Below, in pieces: positions 5,078 through 13,514 of a DNA stretch of 19,258 nucleotides. The stretch is taken from positions 28,155 to 47,412 of the forward strand of contig DHOI01000015.1 of assembly GCA_002409725.1 (NCBI GenBank), read 5' to 3'. Position numbers and translations under genes: made by a program. The notes below the pieces were generated by a model. It saw only the letters and a program-made list of their open reading frames with translations, was not told where the DNA came from and did no database searches. The stretch is from Christensenella sp. UBA5394 (GTDB lineage Bacteria; Bacillota; Clostridia; Christensenellales; CAG-138). Within the stretch, counting starts at the first letter, position 1, and each line of letters begins with the position of its first letter.

Positions 5078-6616
5078 ATGAAACAGGGCTGGAAGCGGGC
5101 ATTGATTCGCCGGAGGCTGTTTGTGGCGATTTTGATTATCGCGCAGGCGGCTGTCTTGGCCTATTTTATCCACAGCACGAGCAGCGCCTCCGAGGTTTTT
5201 CAGGCATTGCTCTCGCTGATGAGCTTAAGCGTTGCGCTCTATATCGTTGGCAAGCCCGGAGAACCGACCGCCAAGCTTAGCTGGGTGTTTTTGATCCTGC
5301 TCACGCCCTTATTCGGCGGGCTTTTCTACCTGCTTTACAGCTTCCAAAGCGGCACCAAATATGTTGGCCGGCTTCTTAGCAGCCGCAGCGCGGCCCTGCG
5401 CCCTCTCTTTGCCCTGCCCAACGCCGCCTCCGGCGATCCGGATCCGGCCCAAGTCGGCCTGTGCGCGCCCCTGCTGCGCTATATCCGCGCCTGCGGCTAC
5501 CCGGCCTATGGCGCTACAGAGAGCGAATATCTCAGCCCCGGTCAGGCCTTTTACGCCCGCCTGCTGTCAGAATTGGAAAAGGCGGAAAAGTATATCTTCT
5601 TAGAGTTCTTCATTATTGAAGAGGGCCAGCTGTGGGATTCCGTGCTGGCCATCCTCGAGCGCAAGGCGCAGGAGGGCCTGCTGGTGCGTATCATCTACGA
5701 CGACATAGGCTGCTTTTTGACCCTGCCGTCCGATTATGATAAGATGCTGGAAAACAAAGGCATCCATTGCCGCAAGTTCCACCCCTTCCGCCCCTTCCTC
5801 TCCTCCATGCAGAACCAGCGCGACCACCGCAAAATATTGGTCATCGACGGCAAGGTGGCCTTCACGGGCGGCGTGAATTTGGCCGATGAATACATAAACG
5901 CCTATGAGAAACACGGCTATTGGCAGGATGCGGGCCTCTGCGTTCGCGGCAAGGCGGCCTGGAGCTTTACGCTGGCCTTTTTGCAGCTTTGGGATTACCA
6001 CGAGGAGATCGACCTCGACGCCGTACGCATGCTCTACCCCTGGCAGGATAGCCCCTGCCCGGGCCTTGGCAGCGGCCTCGTCCAGCCCTATGCGGATACG
6101 CCCATGGATATGGAGCTCACAGGCCAGAGCGCTTATCTTCGCATCATCCAATACGCGCAAAATTATGTTTACATCTCCACGCCCTACCTCATCATCGATG
6201 ACATCCTCATGAGTGCCCTTACCCTAGCAGCCAAAAGCGGTGTGGACGTGCGCATCATCACCCCGCATGTGCCGGATAAACCCCTGGTGCAAAAAGCCTC
6301 CCGCTCCTATTATGCGGAGCTGATCAATGCCGGGGTACGCATCTATGAATTCACGCCCGGCTTCATGCACGCCAAAGTCTTCGTTTCGGACGACGCCGTG
6401 GCTGCCGTGGGTAGCGTGAATTTGGATTACCGCAGCCTCTACCAGCATTTCGAATGCGGCTGCCTGCTCTACGGCTGCGATTGCCTGGCAGATATTAAGG
6501 CGGATTACCTGGCCATTTTGGAGCAATGCCGCCAGATCACCCCGGCGGAGTGCAAGCGCGGCTATTTCAAACGCCTGGAAGAGGAAGTCCTACGGCTGAT
6601 CTCGCCGCTACTCTAA
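5078..6616 (+). CDS. cls: Cardiolipin synthase (phospholipase D family)
   Basis: Cls condenses two phosphatidylglycerols into cardiolipin and glycerol at the membrane. The protein has 512 residues, the usual length. It has N-terminal hydrophobic segments (about 14-31, 40-58 and 67-88) and two HKD motifs: H250-R-K252 with D257, and H431-A-K433 with D438. Both catalytic sites are intact, each followed by the usual GG or GS-x-N pattern (TGGVNLAD, VGSVNLDYRS). The start at 5078 follows GGGGGAAG by about 10 bases; an ATG at 5039 sits on the -10 box and is rejected. It is transcribed divergently from tRNA-Pro. No convincing terminator separates it from the next gene, so some readthrough is possible. 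Confidence 0.93.
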   Translation: MKQGWKRALIRRRLFVAILIIAQAAVLAYFIHSTSSASEVFQALLSLMSLSVALYIVGKPGEPTAKLSWVFLILLTPLFGGLFYLLYSFQSGTKYVGRLLSSRSAALRPLFALPNAASGDPDPAQVGLCAPLLRYIRACGYPAYGATESEYLSPGQAFYARLLSELEKAEKYIFLEFFIIEEGQLWDSVLAILERKAQEGLLVRIIYDDIGCFLTLPSDYDKMLENKGIHCRKFHPFRPFLSSMQNQRDHRKILVIDGKVAFTGGVNLADEYINAYEKHGYWQDAGLCVRGKAAWSFTLAFLQLWDYHEEIDLDAVRMLYPWQDSPCPGLGSGLVQPYADTPMDMELTGQSAYLRIIQYAQNYVYISTPYLIIDDILMSALTLAAKSGVDVRIITPHVPDKPLVQKASRSYYAELINAGVRIYEFTPGFMHAKVFVSDDAVAAVGSVNLDYRSLYQHFECGCLLYGCDCLADIKADYLAILEQCRQITPAECKRGYFKRLEEEVLRLISPLL

Positions 6617-6707
6617 AGCCCACTCCATTGCTGATCGCGCCGGCCGTGCTGATAATTTGCTGAAAATCGGAAGATATTGCCGTCTTTGTAAATTCTTCTT
6701 TCCTCTG

Positions 6708-6716
6708 TGTTATGAT
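6708..6716 (+). promoter_or_regulatory. Extended -10 promoter of the PPDK-like/GAPDH-like operon
   Basis: TGTTATGAT matches TGnTATGAT. A TTGTAA lies 19 bases upstream as a possible weak -35. It overlaps an in-frame ATG at 6712, which supports the downstream start at 6748. Confidence 0.55.
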
Positions 6717-6747
6717 CGTCTTGACAACGAGCTGTTGGAGAGTGAGC

Positions 6748-9700
6748 ATGGGAAACATCCTTTTATCCAAGGCCTTGGAAGCCAATCTGTCGCGCACGCT
6801 GGATCAGGTCGAAGAGATACCGCCAAGGCAAAAATGGCTTGGCGCGCTTTCAAGCTCCACCTGGGCGATCCACAAGCGTACCAAGGAATTTTTGATCGAG
6901 CTCAACCATAAATTCCGCAACGATCGGCATGTGATCGAGCTGCTGCACAGCATCTGTTTAGAGGATTTCTGGTTTTATAATTCCCTGGCGGATGCGCCCG
7001 CGGCGTTGGATGTTTTCATCGACATTTTTGAGATCCTCTTTTCCTCTGTCAAGGCGGAAGCCGACCGCGAGCTGCTCATCACCACCCTCATCAAATTCAT
7101 GGATCGCCTCTCCAGCCAGGATACATTTCCCGAGGCTGTCATCTTCCGTTGCTTTTCCATCATCGAAGAGGATCTCCCCCAAGACGAGCGCCTTTACATC
7201 CGTAATTCCGGCTATTTTAAAACCTGCTTTGACTACCTGGCGCTGCACGAAGCGTTTGCTGGTCTTGTTTTGCGCCTCACAGCCGACCTTTTAGATCGCT
7301 GCTTCGATTATTGGGAAGAGACCTCCAAGGCCGAGGAATGGTTCGCCTCGAGGCGCCGCCTTTTCACCGTGATGGACGAGGAAAAGATACAGGAGATCGG
7401 TATGCCCTTCTTCGCACACCTAAGGGCTGAGCGGCAGCGGGCTAAAACCTGGGAAGAACTGCGGCACGTGATGTTCTACAACGATATTTCCAATTACTTC
7501 CGCAGATTTACCAAGGAGTTTACATCCAGCCTGGAAACCATCCATTACCTCTATTATCTGCTCCACCTGCCCGGCATGTCCAAGCTTTACGACCACCTGC
7601 TCTATGATATCAACCGCAGCCTGCGCACGGTCTTTCGGGAGCTGGAAACCGAGGATATTCCGGGCTTCCTCGACGTCATTCTCTGGGAGTTGCAGGATCT
7701 AAAGGCCGCGCATACCCGCACGGTGCTCGATTGCATCGCCACATTGGGCCGCGAGGTGATCGGCTCGCGGCATAAATCCAGCATTTCGTATTTTATCAAT
7801 AGCCTAGTGCAATTCGGCTTCAGCTACCCGGGCGACCGCACGCTCACCAGCGATTGGCAGGTGCAATTCAACCCTAACCATGTGCAGAATATCCGCGTCT
7901 TCCTCGAGCTGGTCGAAAAAGATCCCTCTGCCACGCGGGAGCTGCTCAACGCCCTGATCGTGGAGCTGAAGCTGGGCGGCATCTATATTTCAGATACGGA
8001 CCTCTTCCAGCGGGATGTAACCAAGCTGCTCAATTCGCCCATCACCCCGGTTTATCGCGAGATCAAGCAGCTCACGCGCATCTTCCCCGTATTCTTCCAG
8101 GATATCGGTGCGGAAGGGACCCTGCGGGAAGTCACCACCGCTATCGACGGCCTATCCCTGCGAAAGGACCGGCTGATCCACTTCCTGCGCGTGCAAATCC
8201 ACGTAGAGAGCAACAACACAAACGTGGATCTCACGCGATGCATCATCGACTATTGGTACGATGGCGACAAGACGCCCCTCCAGGATCTTTTGCCGGAGGC
8301 ACTCTACGATTCCCTGGAAGACGACCACGAATGGCATACCAAGGCCCGCGTTGCTCTGCACGCCCTCTGCGAGGGCCTTGGTCTCGGCTTGGAAGAGCTG
8401 CTGGCGCTCAATATCGAAGCCCTCAAAAGCAGGGTACAAACCCACTTCCCAGCCCCGGATACACACCTCAATAAGGTGATCGACATCATCCATATCCATG
8501 GCCTCCTGCTGGAAAAATACTCCTTTGAAACAGAGAATGTGGTGGCCCTAGTGGAAAAGGCGCGTTTTTTTTCAAAGAGTGACCTGGTAAAGCTGGGGGA
8601 TGCTTTGGAGGGCGGCCACGGCGAGGAGGCCATCGCCTTGCTTTACCGGATGATGAACCATCTCAAGGGTGTCATTCTTGATCCGCATCAGAGCGAGGCC
8701 TTTGAAAACATCCAGTATAAGCGCCACATCGCCGCCGGCATCCCCTCCACCTACGGCCAGTATAAGGAGCCGAAGTTCGAATCCCTGGGCCTGATGTACC
8801 GCCTAGAACGGGTGGTCTCCCAGCTGATGGCGCAAATATTGGAATCCTTTTCACATGAATATCTCACCGCCAAAACACTGCGCCATATCTACGAGGTGCT
8901 CCTTTTGTTTAAAGAAGGGCTTTCGCTGGACGGAATTTATGACCAGAGCTTCAATTCGCACCTGGAAATGTTTAAATTCAGCCTTTCTTCCCCCAGCTTT
9001 TCGCTCAGCCAGTATATCAACATCTTCCAGTTTTTAGGGCAGGATGTAAGCCAGATCATCAAGGGCTATTTCCTCAATGTATACGAACGGCCCCTGGAGA
9101 TCATCATCCCCCAAGTGCTCTTGGAGCAGCGCGTCCCGCCCGAAGAACACACCCGCGAGCGCATCCAGATGGAACGGGAGAAATTCTTTCGGGATATCCT
9201 CTCCTCCGCCTTTTTGGTGCAGGAGTTGGATCTGTTCATCGCCGGCACCATCGGCATATTGCGCAATATGCTGGATAATTATTCCGACAGCTTCATCGAG
9301 AATATGCTTACTTACGACCCGGATCTCACCTTCAGCCTGCTTTCCCAAAGTACGGAAAAGGTGGATAACCCCATCTTCCTTGGTGCAAAGGCCTTCTTCC
9401 TTAAAAAGCTCTCATTCCTGGGTTTCCCGGTGCCGCCAGGCTTCGTGATCACCACCGAGGCCTTCCGCCACATCGAGCCGCTGTTCGGCCATCCGTATAT
9501 GCATCAGGATTTCATGGCCGCCATCGAGCAGCACATCGCCGTGGTAGAGCGGCAAACGGGCAGGGCCTTTGGCGACCCCAGCAATCCCCTTTTCTTCTCC
9601 GTGCGCTCGGGCTCCTTTATCTCCTTCCCCGGGGCGATGAAAACCTTTTTGAACGTGGGCATGAACGACGAGATCACAGAGGCCTGGAGCTCCCACGAGA

Positions 9701-10833
9701 AATTCGCCTGGACCGCATGGGATTGCTACCGCCGCTTTTTGCAGAGCTGGGGCATGGCCTTTGGCATGGAGCGGGATGTGTTCGACCGCATCATGGCCGA
9801 GCACAAGGAGCGGCTCGGCCTGGAGCTGAAGATACAGCTTTCCAACCGGCAGATGCGGCGCATCGCCTATGATTATAAAAAGGCCATCCTCGATCATACT
9901 ATCTATATAGAGCCTTCGCCCATGGCGCAGCTCAAGCTGGCTATCCGCTCCGTGCTGGACTCCTGGTCTTCCGAAAGCTCCGTAACCTTCCGCGATCATA
10001 TGCAGATCGCCAACGAATGGGGCACGGCCGTGCTGGTACAAAAGATGATCCTGGGCAACCTCTCCGAGCGCTCAGGCACGGGCGTGGTCTTTACCAGCAG
10101 CCCCCTCAAGGATTATTCCAGCATTGATCTTTATGGGGATTTCGCCGTTTGCAGCCAGGGGGAGGATGTGGTCGCCGGCCTGGTGAATACCCTGCCCATT
10201 TCTGAAGCCCAGCGCAAAAAGCAATACTATGGGCCGCTTTCCCTGGAATCCGCCTTCCCGCAGGTTTATCAAACCCTGCACAGGTATGCCAAACAGCTCA
10301 TCGAGCAGCACGGCTTCGTACACCAGGAAATCGAATTTACCTTCGATTCCGACCTGCCCGAGGGCGTCTACATCCTGCAAACGCGCAACCAGAACGTCAG
10401 TAACCAGAAGGCGGGCCGCCGCTTTGCGGCCGTACCGCAGGAGATGCGGGCGGTGGGCCACGGTATCGGCGTGAGCGGAGGCCCGCTCTCGGGCCTGCTG
10501 GCCTTTGACATGGCGGATATGGAGCGCATCCGGGCAGATTCGCCCAATGCCAATATCATCCTCGTGCGGCCCGATACCGTGCCCGACGATATCCCCATGC
10601 TCTTCATATGCGACGGCCTGATCACCGCCAAGGGCGGGGCCACCTCCCACGCGGCCGTTACAGCCGTGAGCCTTAGCAAGGTCTGCATCGTCAAATGCGA
10701 GGGCATGCAGGTGAAGGAGGCCGAAAAGCTTTGCCTCATCAACGACTACGCCTTCCGCCCCGGTGACCCCATCTCCATCGACGGGGACGTGGGCAGCATC
10801 TTTGCCGGCAGTTATGCGGTTTTGGAAGCATGA
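6748..10833 (+). CDS. PPDK-like protein: large N-terminal region, ATP-grasp and phosphohistidine domains, no TIM barrel
   Basis: Of 1361 residues, the first 870 or so match no family I know; they look largely alpha-helical and rich in Leu, Phe and charge. From about 877 the sequence is clearly pyruvate phosphate dikinase. LGAKAFFLKKL (K881, equivalent to the ATP-site Lys) is followed by PVPPGF, VRSGS..SFPGAMKTFLN (R953), GTAVLVQKMILGN (from 1092), SGTGVVFT, QGEDVVAGL, EIEFT (E1194, E1196) and LQTR (Q1211). The swivelling domain has GGATSHAAV with His1301, the phospho-carrier. The protein stops 60 residues later, where the roughly 350-residue PEP/pyruvate barrel should begin. It should therefore take phosphate from ATP onto His1301 but has no known acceptor site; the N-terminal region or a partner may supply one. 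The start is chosen by GGAG 8 bases upstream. It is co-transcribed with the GAPDH-like gene 35 bases downstream. Confidence 0.85.
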   Translation: MGNILLSKALEANLSRTLDQVEEIPPRQKWLGALSSSTWAIHKRTKEFLIELNHKFRNDRHVIELLHSICLEDFWFYNSLADAPAALDVFIDIFEILFSSVKAEADRELLITTLIKFMDRLSSQDTFPEAVIFRCFSIIEEDLPQDERLYIRNSGYFKTCFDYLALHEAFAGLVLRLTADLLDRCFDYWEETSKAEEWFASRRRLFTVMDEEKIQEIGMPFFAHLRAERQRAKTWEELRHVMFYNDISNYFRRFTKEFTSSLETIHYLYYLLHLPGMSKLYDHLLYDINRSLRTVFRELETEDIPGFLDVILWELQDLKAAHTRTVLDCIATLGREVIGSRHKSSISYFINSLVQFGFSYPGDRTLTSDWQVQFNPNHVQNIRVFLELVEKDPSATRELLNALIVELKLGGIYISDTDLFQRDVTKLLNSPITPVYREIKQLTRIFPVFFQDIGAEGTLREVTTAIDGLSLRKDRLIHFLRVQIHVESNNTNVDLTRCIIDYWYDGDKTPLQDLLPEALYDSLEDDHEWHTKARVALHALCEGLGLGLEELLALNIEALKSRVQTHFPAPDTHLNKVIDIIHIHGLLLEKYSFETENVVALVEKARFFSKSDLVKLGDALEGGHGEEAIALLYRMMNHLKGVILDPHQSEAFENIQYKRHIAAGIPSTYGQYKEPKFESLGLMYRLERVVSQLMAQILESFSHEYLTAKTLRHIYEVLLLFKEGLSLDGIYDQSFNSHLEMFKFSLSSPSFSLSQYINIFQFLGQDVSQIIKGYFLNVYERPLEIIIPQVLLEQRVPPEEHTRERIQMEREKFFRDILSSAFLVQELDLFIAGTIGILRNMLDNYSDSFIENMLTYDPDLTFSLLSQSTEKVDNPIFLGAKAFFLKKLSFLGFPVPPGFVITTEAFRHIEPLFGHPYMHQDFMAAIEQHIAVVERQTGRAFGDPSNPLFFSVRSGSFISFPGAMKTFLNVGMNDEITEAWSSHEKFAWTAWDCYRRFLQSWGMAFGMERDVFDRIMAEHKERLGLELKIQLSNRQMRRIAYDYKKAILDHTIYIEPSPMAQLKLAIRSVLDSWSSESSVTFRDHMQIANEWGTAVLVQKMILGNLSERSGTGVVFTSSPLKDYSSIDLYGDFAVCSQGEDVVAGLVNTLPISEAQRKKQYYGPLSLESAFPQVYQTLHRYAKQLIEQHGFVHQEIEFTFDSDLPEGVYILQTRNQNVSNQKAGRRFAAVPQEMRAVGHGIGVSGGPLSGLLAFDMADMERIRADSPNANIILVRPDTVPDDIPMLFICDGLITAKGGATSHAAVTAVSLSKVCIVKCEGMQVKEAEKLCLINDYAFRPGDPISIDGDVGSIFAGSYAVLEA

Positions 10834-10868
10834 CCATCTAATTTGACCCATCAAAGGAGGAGCATCTT

Positions 10869-12092
10869 TTGGAACTCAAAACGGAAGGCCGACGCATCTT
10901 GGGGATCAACGGCATCGGCCGCATCGGCAAGCTCACGCTGTGGAATAACCTCCATCAGAAATATTACGACGGCATCGTGATCAACGCGGGCCGGGAACTG
11001 GGCAAAAGCCTGGAGGACGCCATCGCCTACCTGACTACGGATTCCACCTACGGCACGCTGGATCACTTCCTCTATGGCTATACAGGCCAAAGCTGCGAGG
11101 CCAGGGTCATCGACCGCGCAGAGGCCCGCATCGAGCTTTGCGGCCTGCCCGTGAAACTACTGACCAGCGCGCGCAATCCCCGGGATATCGGTTGGGCGCA
11201 GACGGGCGTACGCCTGGTGATCGATTGTACCGGCGCTTTTTTAGATCCTACCCGTCCCGCCGGCCACATCAAGGGCAGCCTGCGCGGCCATTTGGAGGCG
11301 GGCGCGGAGAAGGTGATCCTCAGCGCCCCCTTTAAAACCGCCGATGTGGGCCACCCCTTGCCCGAAGATTGCGCCACCTTCGTCTACGGTATCAACCACG
11401 CGGGCTATGACCCTTTGCGGCATAACATTATCTCCGCGGCCAGCTGCACCGCTACGGGCCTGGCGCATATGGTAAAGCCGCTGGCCGATACCAGGGAAAC
11501 CGCCGATATCATCACCGCTTCCATGACCACCGTGCACGCCGCCACTAACAATCAGGCCATTTTAGATGCGCCGCCCGGGACTGGCAGCAAAGATTTGCGC
11601 CGCAACCGCGCCGTGTTCAACAACCTAATCCCCACCGTCACCGGCGAGGCCATCGTGCTGGAGGAGATCATCCCCGGTATCAAGCGGGTGGGCTTCATGG
11701 CCGATTCCATCTGCGTGCCCGCCAGCACGGTCTCCCTCATCTCCCTCAATCTCACCTTCCGCACCGTTTTCGATGCCGACGGTACGCCCGTCATCACCCG
11801 GGATTTTATCAATGATATCTATCGCAAGGCCGCCGCGGGCCCGCAAAAAGGCCTGCTCATTTACAGCGAGCGGCAAAACGTTTCCGCCGATCTCGTGGGC
11901 TGCCGGGCTGCGGTGGTCATCGAGGGTAGGGAAAATCATACCCGCACCGGCTTTCTCTCTCTGGGCGCTGGGGCGGAGCTAAACATCCCCGTAACCCATG
12001 CCAAGATTTTCGGCTGGTATGATAACGAATTCGGCTGCTATGTGAACTGCATGGGCAAGCTGGCCAAGTATATCGATAAAAACCTGATATAG
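10869..12092 (+). CDS. Divergent glyceraldehyde-3-phosphate dehydrogenase-like protein
   Basis: This 407-residue protein is about 70 longer than normal GAPDH (about 335). It keeps the Rossmann motif GINGIGRIG (12-20), catalytic Cys193 in ASCTATG, His223 in TTVHAATNNQ, LIPTVTG (253-259) and WYDNEFGCYVN (383-393). It departs from the family in several places. The ND dipeptide that reads NAD is NAGRE (39-43), the usual SCTTNC is SCTATG, and residues 335-375 hold extra sequence. An oxidoreductase acting on a phosphorylated or thioester-forming aldehyde is likely; the exact substrate and cofactor are open. It starts at TTG, 8 bases after a perfect AAAGGAGG. It lies in one operon with the PPDK-like gene. 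Confidence 0.87.
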   Translation: MELKTEGRRILGINGIGRIGKLTLWNNLHQKYYDGIVINAGRELGKSLEDAIAYLTTDSTYGTLDHFLYGYTGQSCEARVIDRAEARIELCGLPVKLLTSARNPRDIGWAQTGVRLVIDCTGAFLDPTRPAGHIKGSLRGHLEAGAEKVILSAPFKTADVGHPLPEDCATFVYGINHAGYDPLRHNIISAASCTATGLAHMVKPLADTRETADIITASMTTVHAATNNQAILDAPPGTGSKDLRRNRAVFNNLIPTVTGEAIVLEEIIPGIKRVGFMADSICVPASTVSLISLNLTFRTVFDADGTPVITRDFINDIYRKAAAGPQKGLLIYSERQNVSADLVGCRAAVVIEGRENHTRTGFLSLGAGAELNIPVTHAKIFGWYDNEFGCYVNCMGKLAKYIDKNLI

Positions 12093-12119
12093 TTATCCGG
12101 AAAGGATCGTAAGCAAATA

Positions 12120-12145
12120 CGGGGAACGGCAAAAGCCGTTCCCCG
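12120..12145. terminator. Hairpin between convergent genes
   Basis: A perfect 11-bp stem (CGGGGAACGGC and its complement) with an AAAA loop lies 28 bases after the GAPDH-like stop and 56 bases after the CDGSH gene's end. The T tracts are poor on both strands, so it may terminate weakly in both directions. Confidence 0.6.
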
Positions 12146-12200
12146 CGTGGTTTAAGGCGAATTCAATATCCTCTTGGTTCTTTTGGTTTTTTCAGCGCCA

Positions 12201-12887
12201 CTATTGATCCTTAAAACCCCAGGATACGTGCGCTGCGTCGCAATAGGGCATGTTGCGGGATCTGCCGCAGCGGCAGAGGGTCACGCGGTTGCGCACCTCG
12301 TATTCATGGCCATCCGCCCCTTCGATCTGGATGCCGCCCCGCACCCATAGGGGGCCGCTGCACCCCCGCTCCGGATCCTGAAGGAGGACGATGGAGGGCT
12401 CGTAGCTAGGCTCGATGGCCTCCCCCGTCTCCTTATCCCAGGCGACCAGGCGGCCGGCCGGGCATTCTACAGCCGTTTTGATGGCCATCTCCTTCAAGTG
12501 CGGGTCGCCGGAGCGCAAGGTCAGCTCCCATACGTTGCCTTCCTCCGCATGGCAAAAGCGGGCAAAGGCACATAGCTCTTCCACATCCGTCAGGTCGACG
12601 CCGGGGCCGCGGTACGTCACCGCATGTGCGCTGTAGGGCTTTCGGCTGGCCCGTTCGCCACCGCGAAAGGCGCAGGATACATGCGCGCCATCGCAAAAGG
12701 GCATATTAGCCGATTGGCCGCAACGGCAAAGGGCGTATTGCTCCCGTCTGGGGAACGCCCGGCCCGGGCGATAAACGTATTCCTTGCCTCTGGCTTCGAT
12801 AATCAGTTCATACAGCGGTACGTTGCCCGTAACGATATAGGGCCCGTTCGGCTGGGTCTTGATACGCGGCGTTGTGTTTTCTAGCAT
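12201..12887 (-). CDS. Double-CDGSH iron-sulfur protein
   Basis: This 228-residue soluble protein has two CDGSH [2Fe-2S] sites with the full C-x-C-x(8)-C-x(3)-H ligand set: Cys54, Cys56, Cys65, His69 (CRCGQSANMPFCDGAH) and Cys205, Cys207, Cys216, His220 (CRCGRSRNMPYCDAAH). Between them is a conserved module with DLTDVEELCAFARFC and CPAGRL (Cys106, Cys112, Cys142), whose cysteines might bind a further cluster. Such proteins occur in anaerobes and probably handle electrons or Fe-S clusters; the partner is unknown. The start at 12887 follows AGGGAAG. Further upstream in-frame codons to 12962 lack a ribosome site. A TATAAT-like -10 (12942-12947, minus) lies about 55 bases upstream, without a clear -35. 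Confidence 0.9.
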   Translation of the reverse strand: MLENTTPRIKTQPNGPYIVTGNVPLYELIIEARGKEYVYRPGRAFPRREQYALCRCGQSANMPFCDGAHVSCAFRGGERASRKPYSAHAVTYRGPGVDLTDVEELCAFARFCHAEEGNVWELTLRSGDPHLKEMAIKTAVECPAGRLVAWDKETGEAIEPSYEPSIVLLQDPERGCSGPLWVRGGIQIEGADGHEYEVRNRVTLCRCGRSRNMPYCDAAHVSWGFKDQ

Positions 12888-12941
12888 GTACTCTTCCCTA
12901 ACTGCGGTCCATTTTTGGCCGCCCGTACGGCTCCTGTATTC

Positions 12942-12947
12942 ATTATA
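12942..12947 (-). promoter_or_regulatory. Possible -10 box of the CDGSH gene
   Basis: A perfect TATAAT on the minus strand in the 103-base gap between the deaminase and CDGSH genes. No -35 element is visible at the right distance, so the deaminase transcript may instead read through. Confidence 0.35.
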
Positions 12948-12990
12948 CGGCAAAATGGGCACGCCCTCCTATGCCCTGTATGGCAGCGCC

Positions 12991-13482
12991 TCAGCCTTTG
13001 GCGTGCGCCCCAAAATAATCAGCCAGAATGTGCAGGCTTTCCTCCCGCAACACGCCGCCACGCACCGCCGGCTTCCAGCCCGAGCGGCTGAAAACCAGCT
13101 CGCAGCAGGCGCTGCCTTCCTCTTTCAGCAGGGTGCATAGGTCGATATCGCTGGCCCCATAGACCAATCGCCCCAACTTGGCCCAAACCATGGCCCCACA
13201 GCACATAAAGCAGGGCTCACAGCTGGAATACAGCGTATACTCCCCTAAATCCGTTATCTGCGTTTCTTCAAAAAAGCGCCGCAACAGGCCCGCCTCCGCG
13301 TGGAAGGTGGGGTCCGTGGCCGAATAGATTTGATTCTCGTTGGCGTATACGATTTCTCCATCCTTGACCAGCACCGCGCCAAACGGCTCGTTGCCGTGTG
13401 CCACGGCGTCTTCGGAAAGGCGCAGGGCTTCCCGCATAAAGGCCTCGTCGCGTGTTTCGTCCCATATTCTCTCTGCTTGCAT
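12991..13482 (-). CDS. Nucleoside/guanine deaminase of the cytidine deaminase-like fold
   Basis: This 163-residue zinc hydrolase has the full active site: H61-A-E63 (zinc ligand and proton shuttle) and SCEPCFMC with P90-C91-x-x-C94 (two zinc ligands), plus NEPFGAVLVKDG (31-42). The length and the NEPFGA motif fit the GuaD-like free nucleobase/nucleoside deaminases better than TadA, but the substrate cannot be fixed. GGAGG lies 6 bases before the ATG. It follows the acetyltransferase remnant on the same strand and is followed by the CDGSH gene after 103 bases. Confidence 0.88.
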   Translation of the reverse strand: MQAERIWDETRDEAFMREALRLSEDAVAHGNEPFGAVLVKDGEIVYANENQIYSATDPTFHAEAGLLRRFFEETQITDLGEYTLYSSCEPCFMCCGAMVWAKLGRLVYGASDIDLCTLLKEEGSACCELVFSRSGWKPAVRGGVLREESLHILADYFGAHAKG

Positions 13483-13514
13483 GTCTTTCCTCCGTGCGCG
13501 CCGAAGTGCGCTAT

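Noticed and set aside
6712..6747. ATG at 6712 as the start of the PPDK-like protein
   Set aside because: It overlaps the extended -10 box at 6708-6716 and has no ribosome site; the ATG at 6748 has GGAG upstream.
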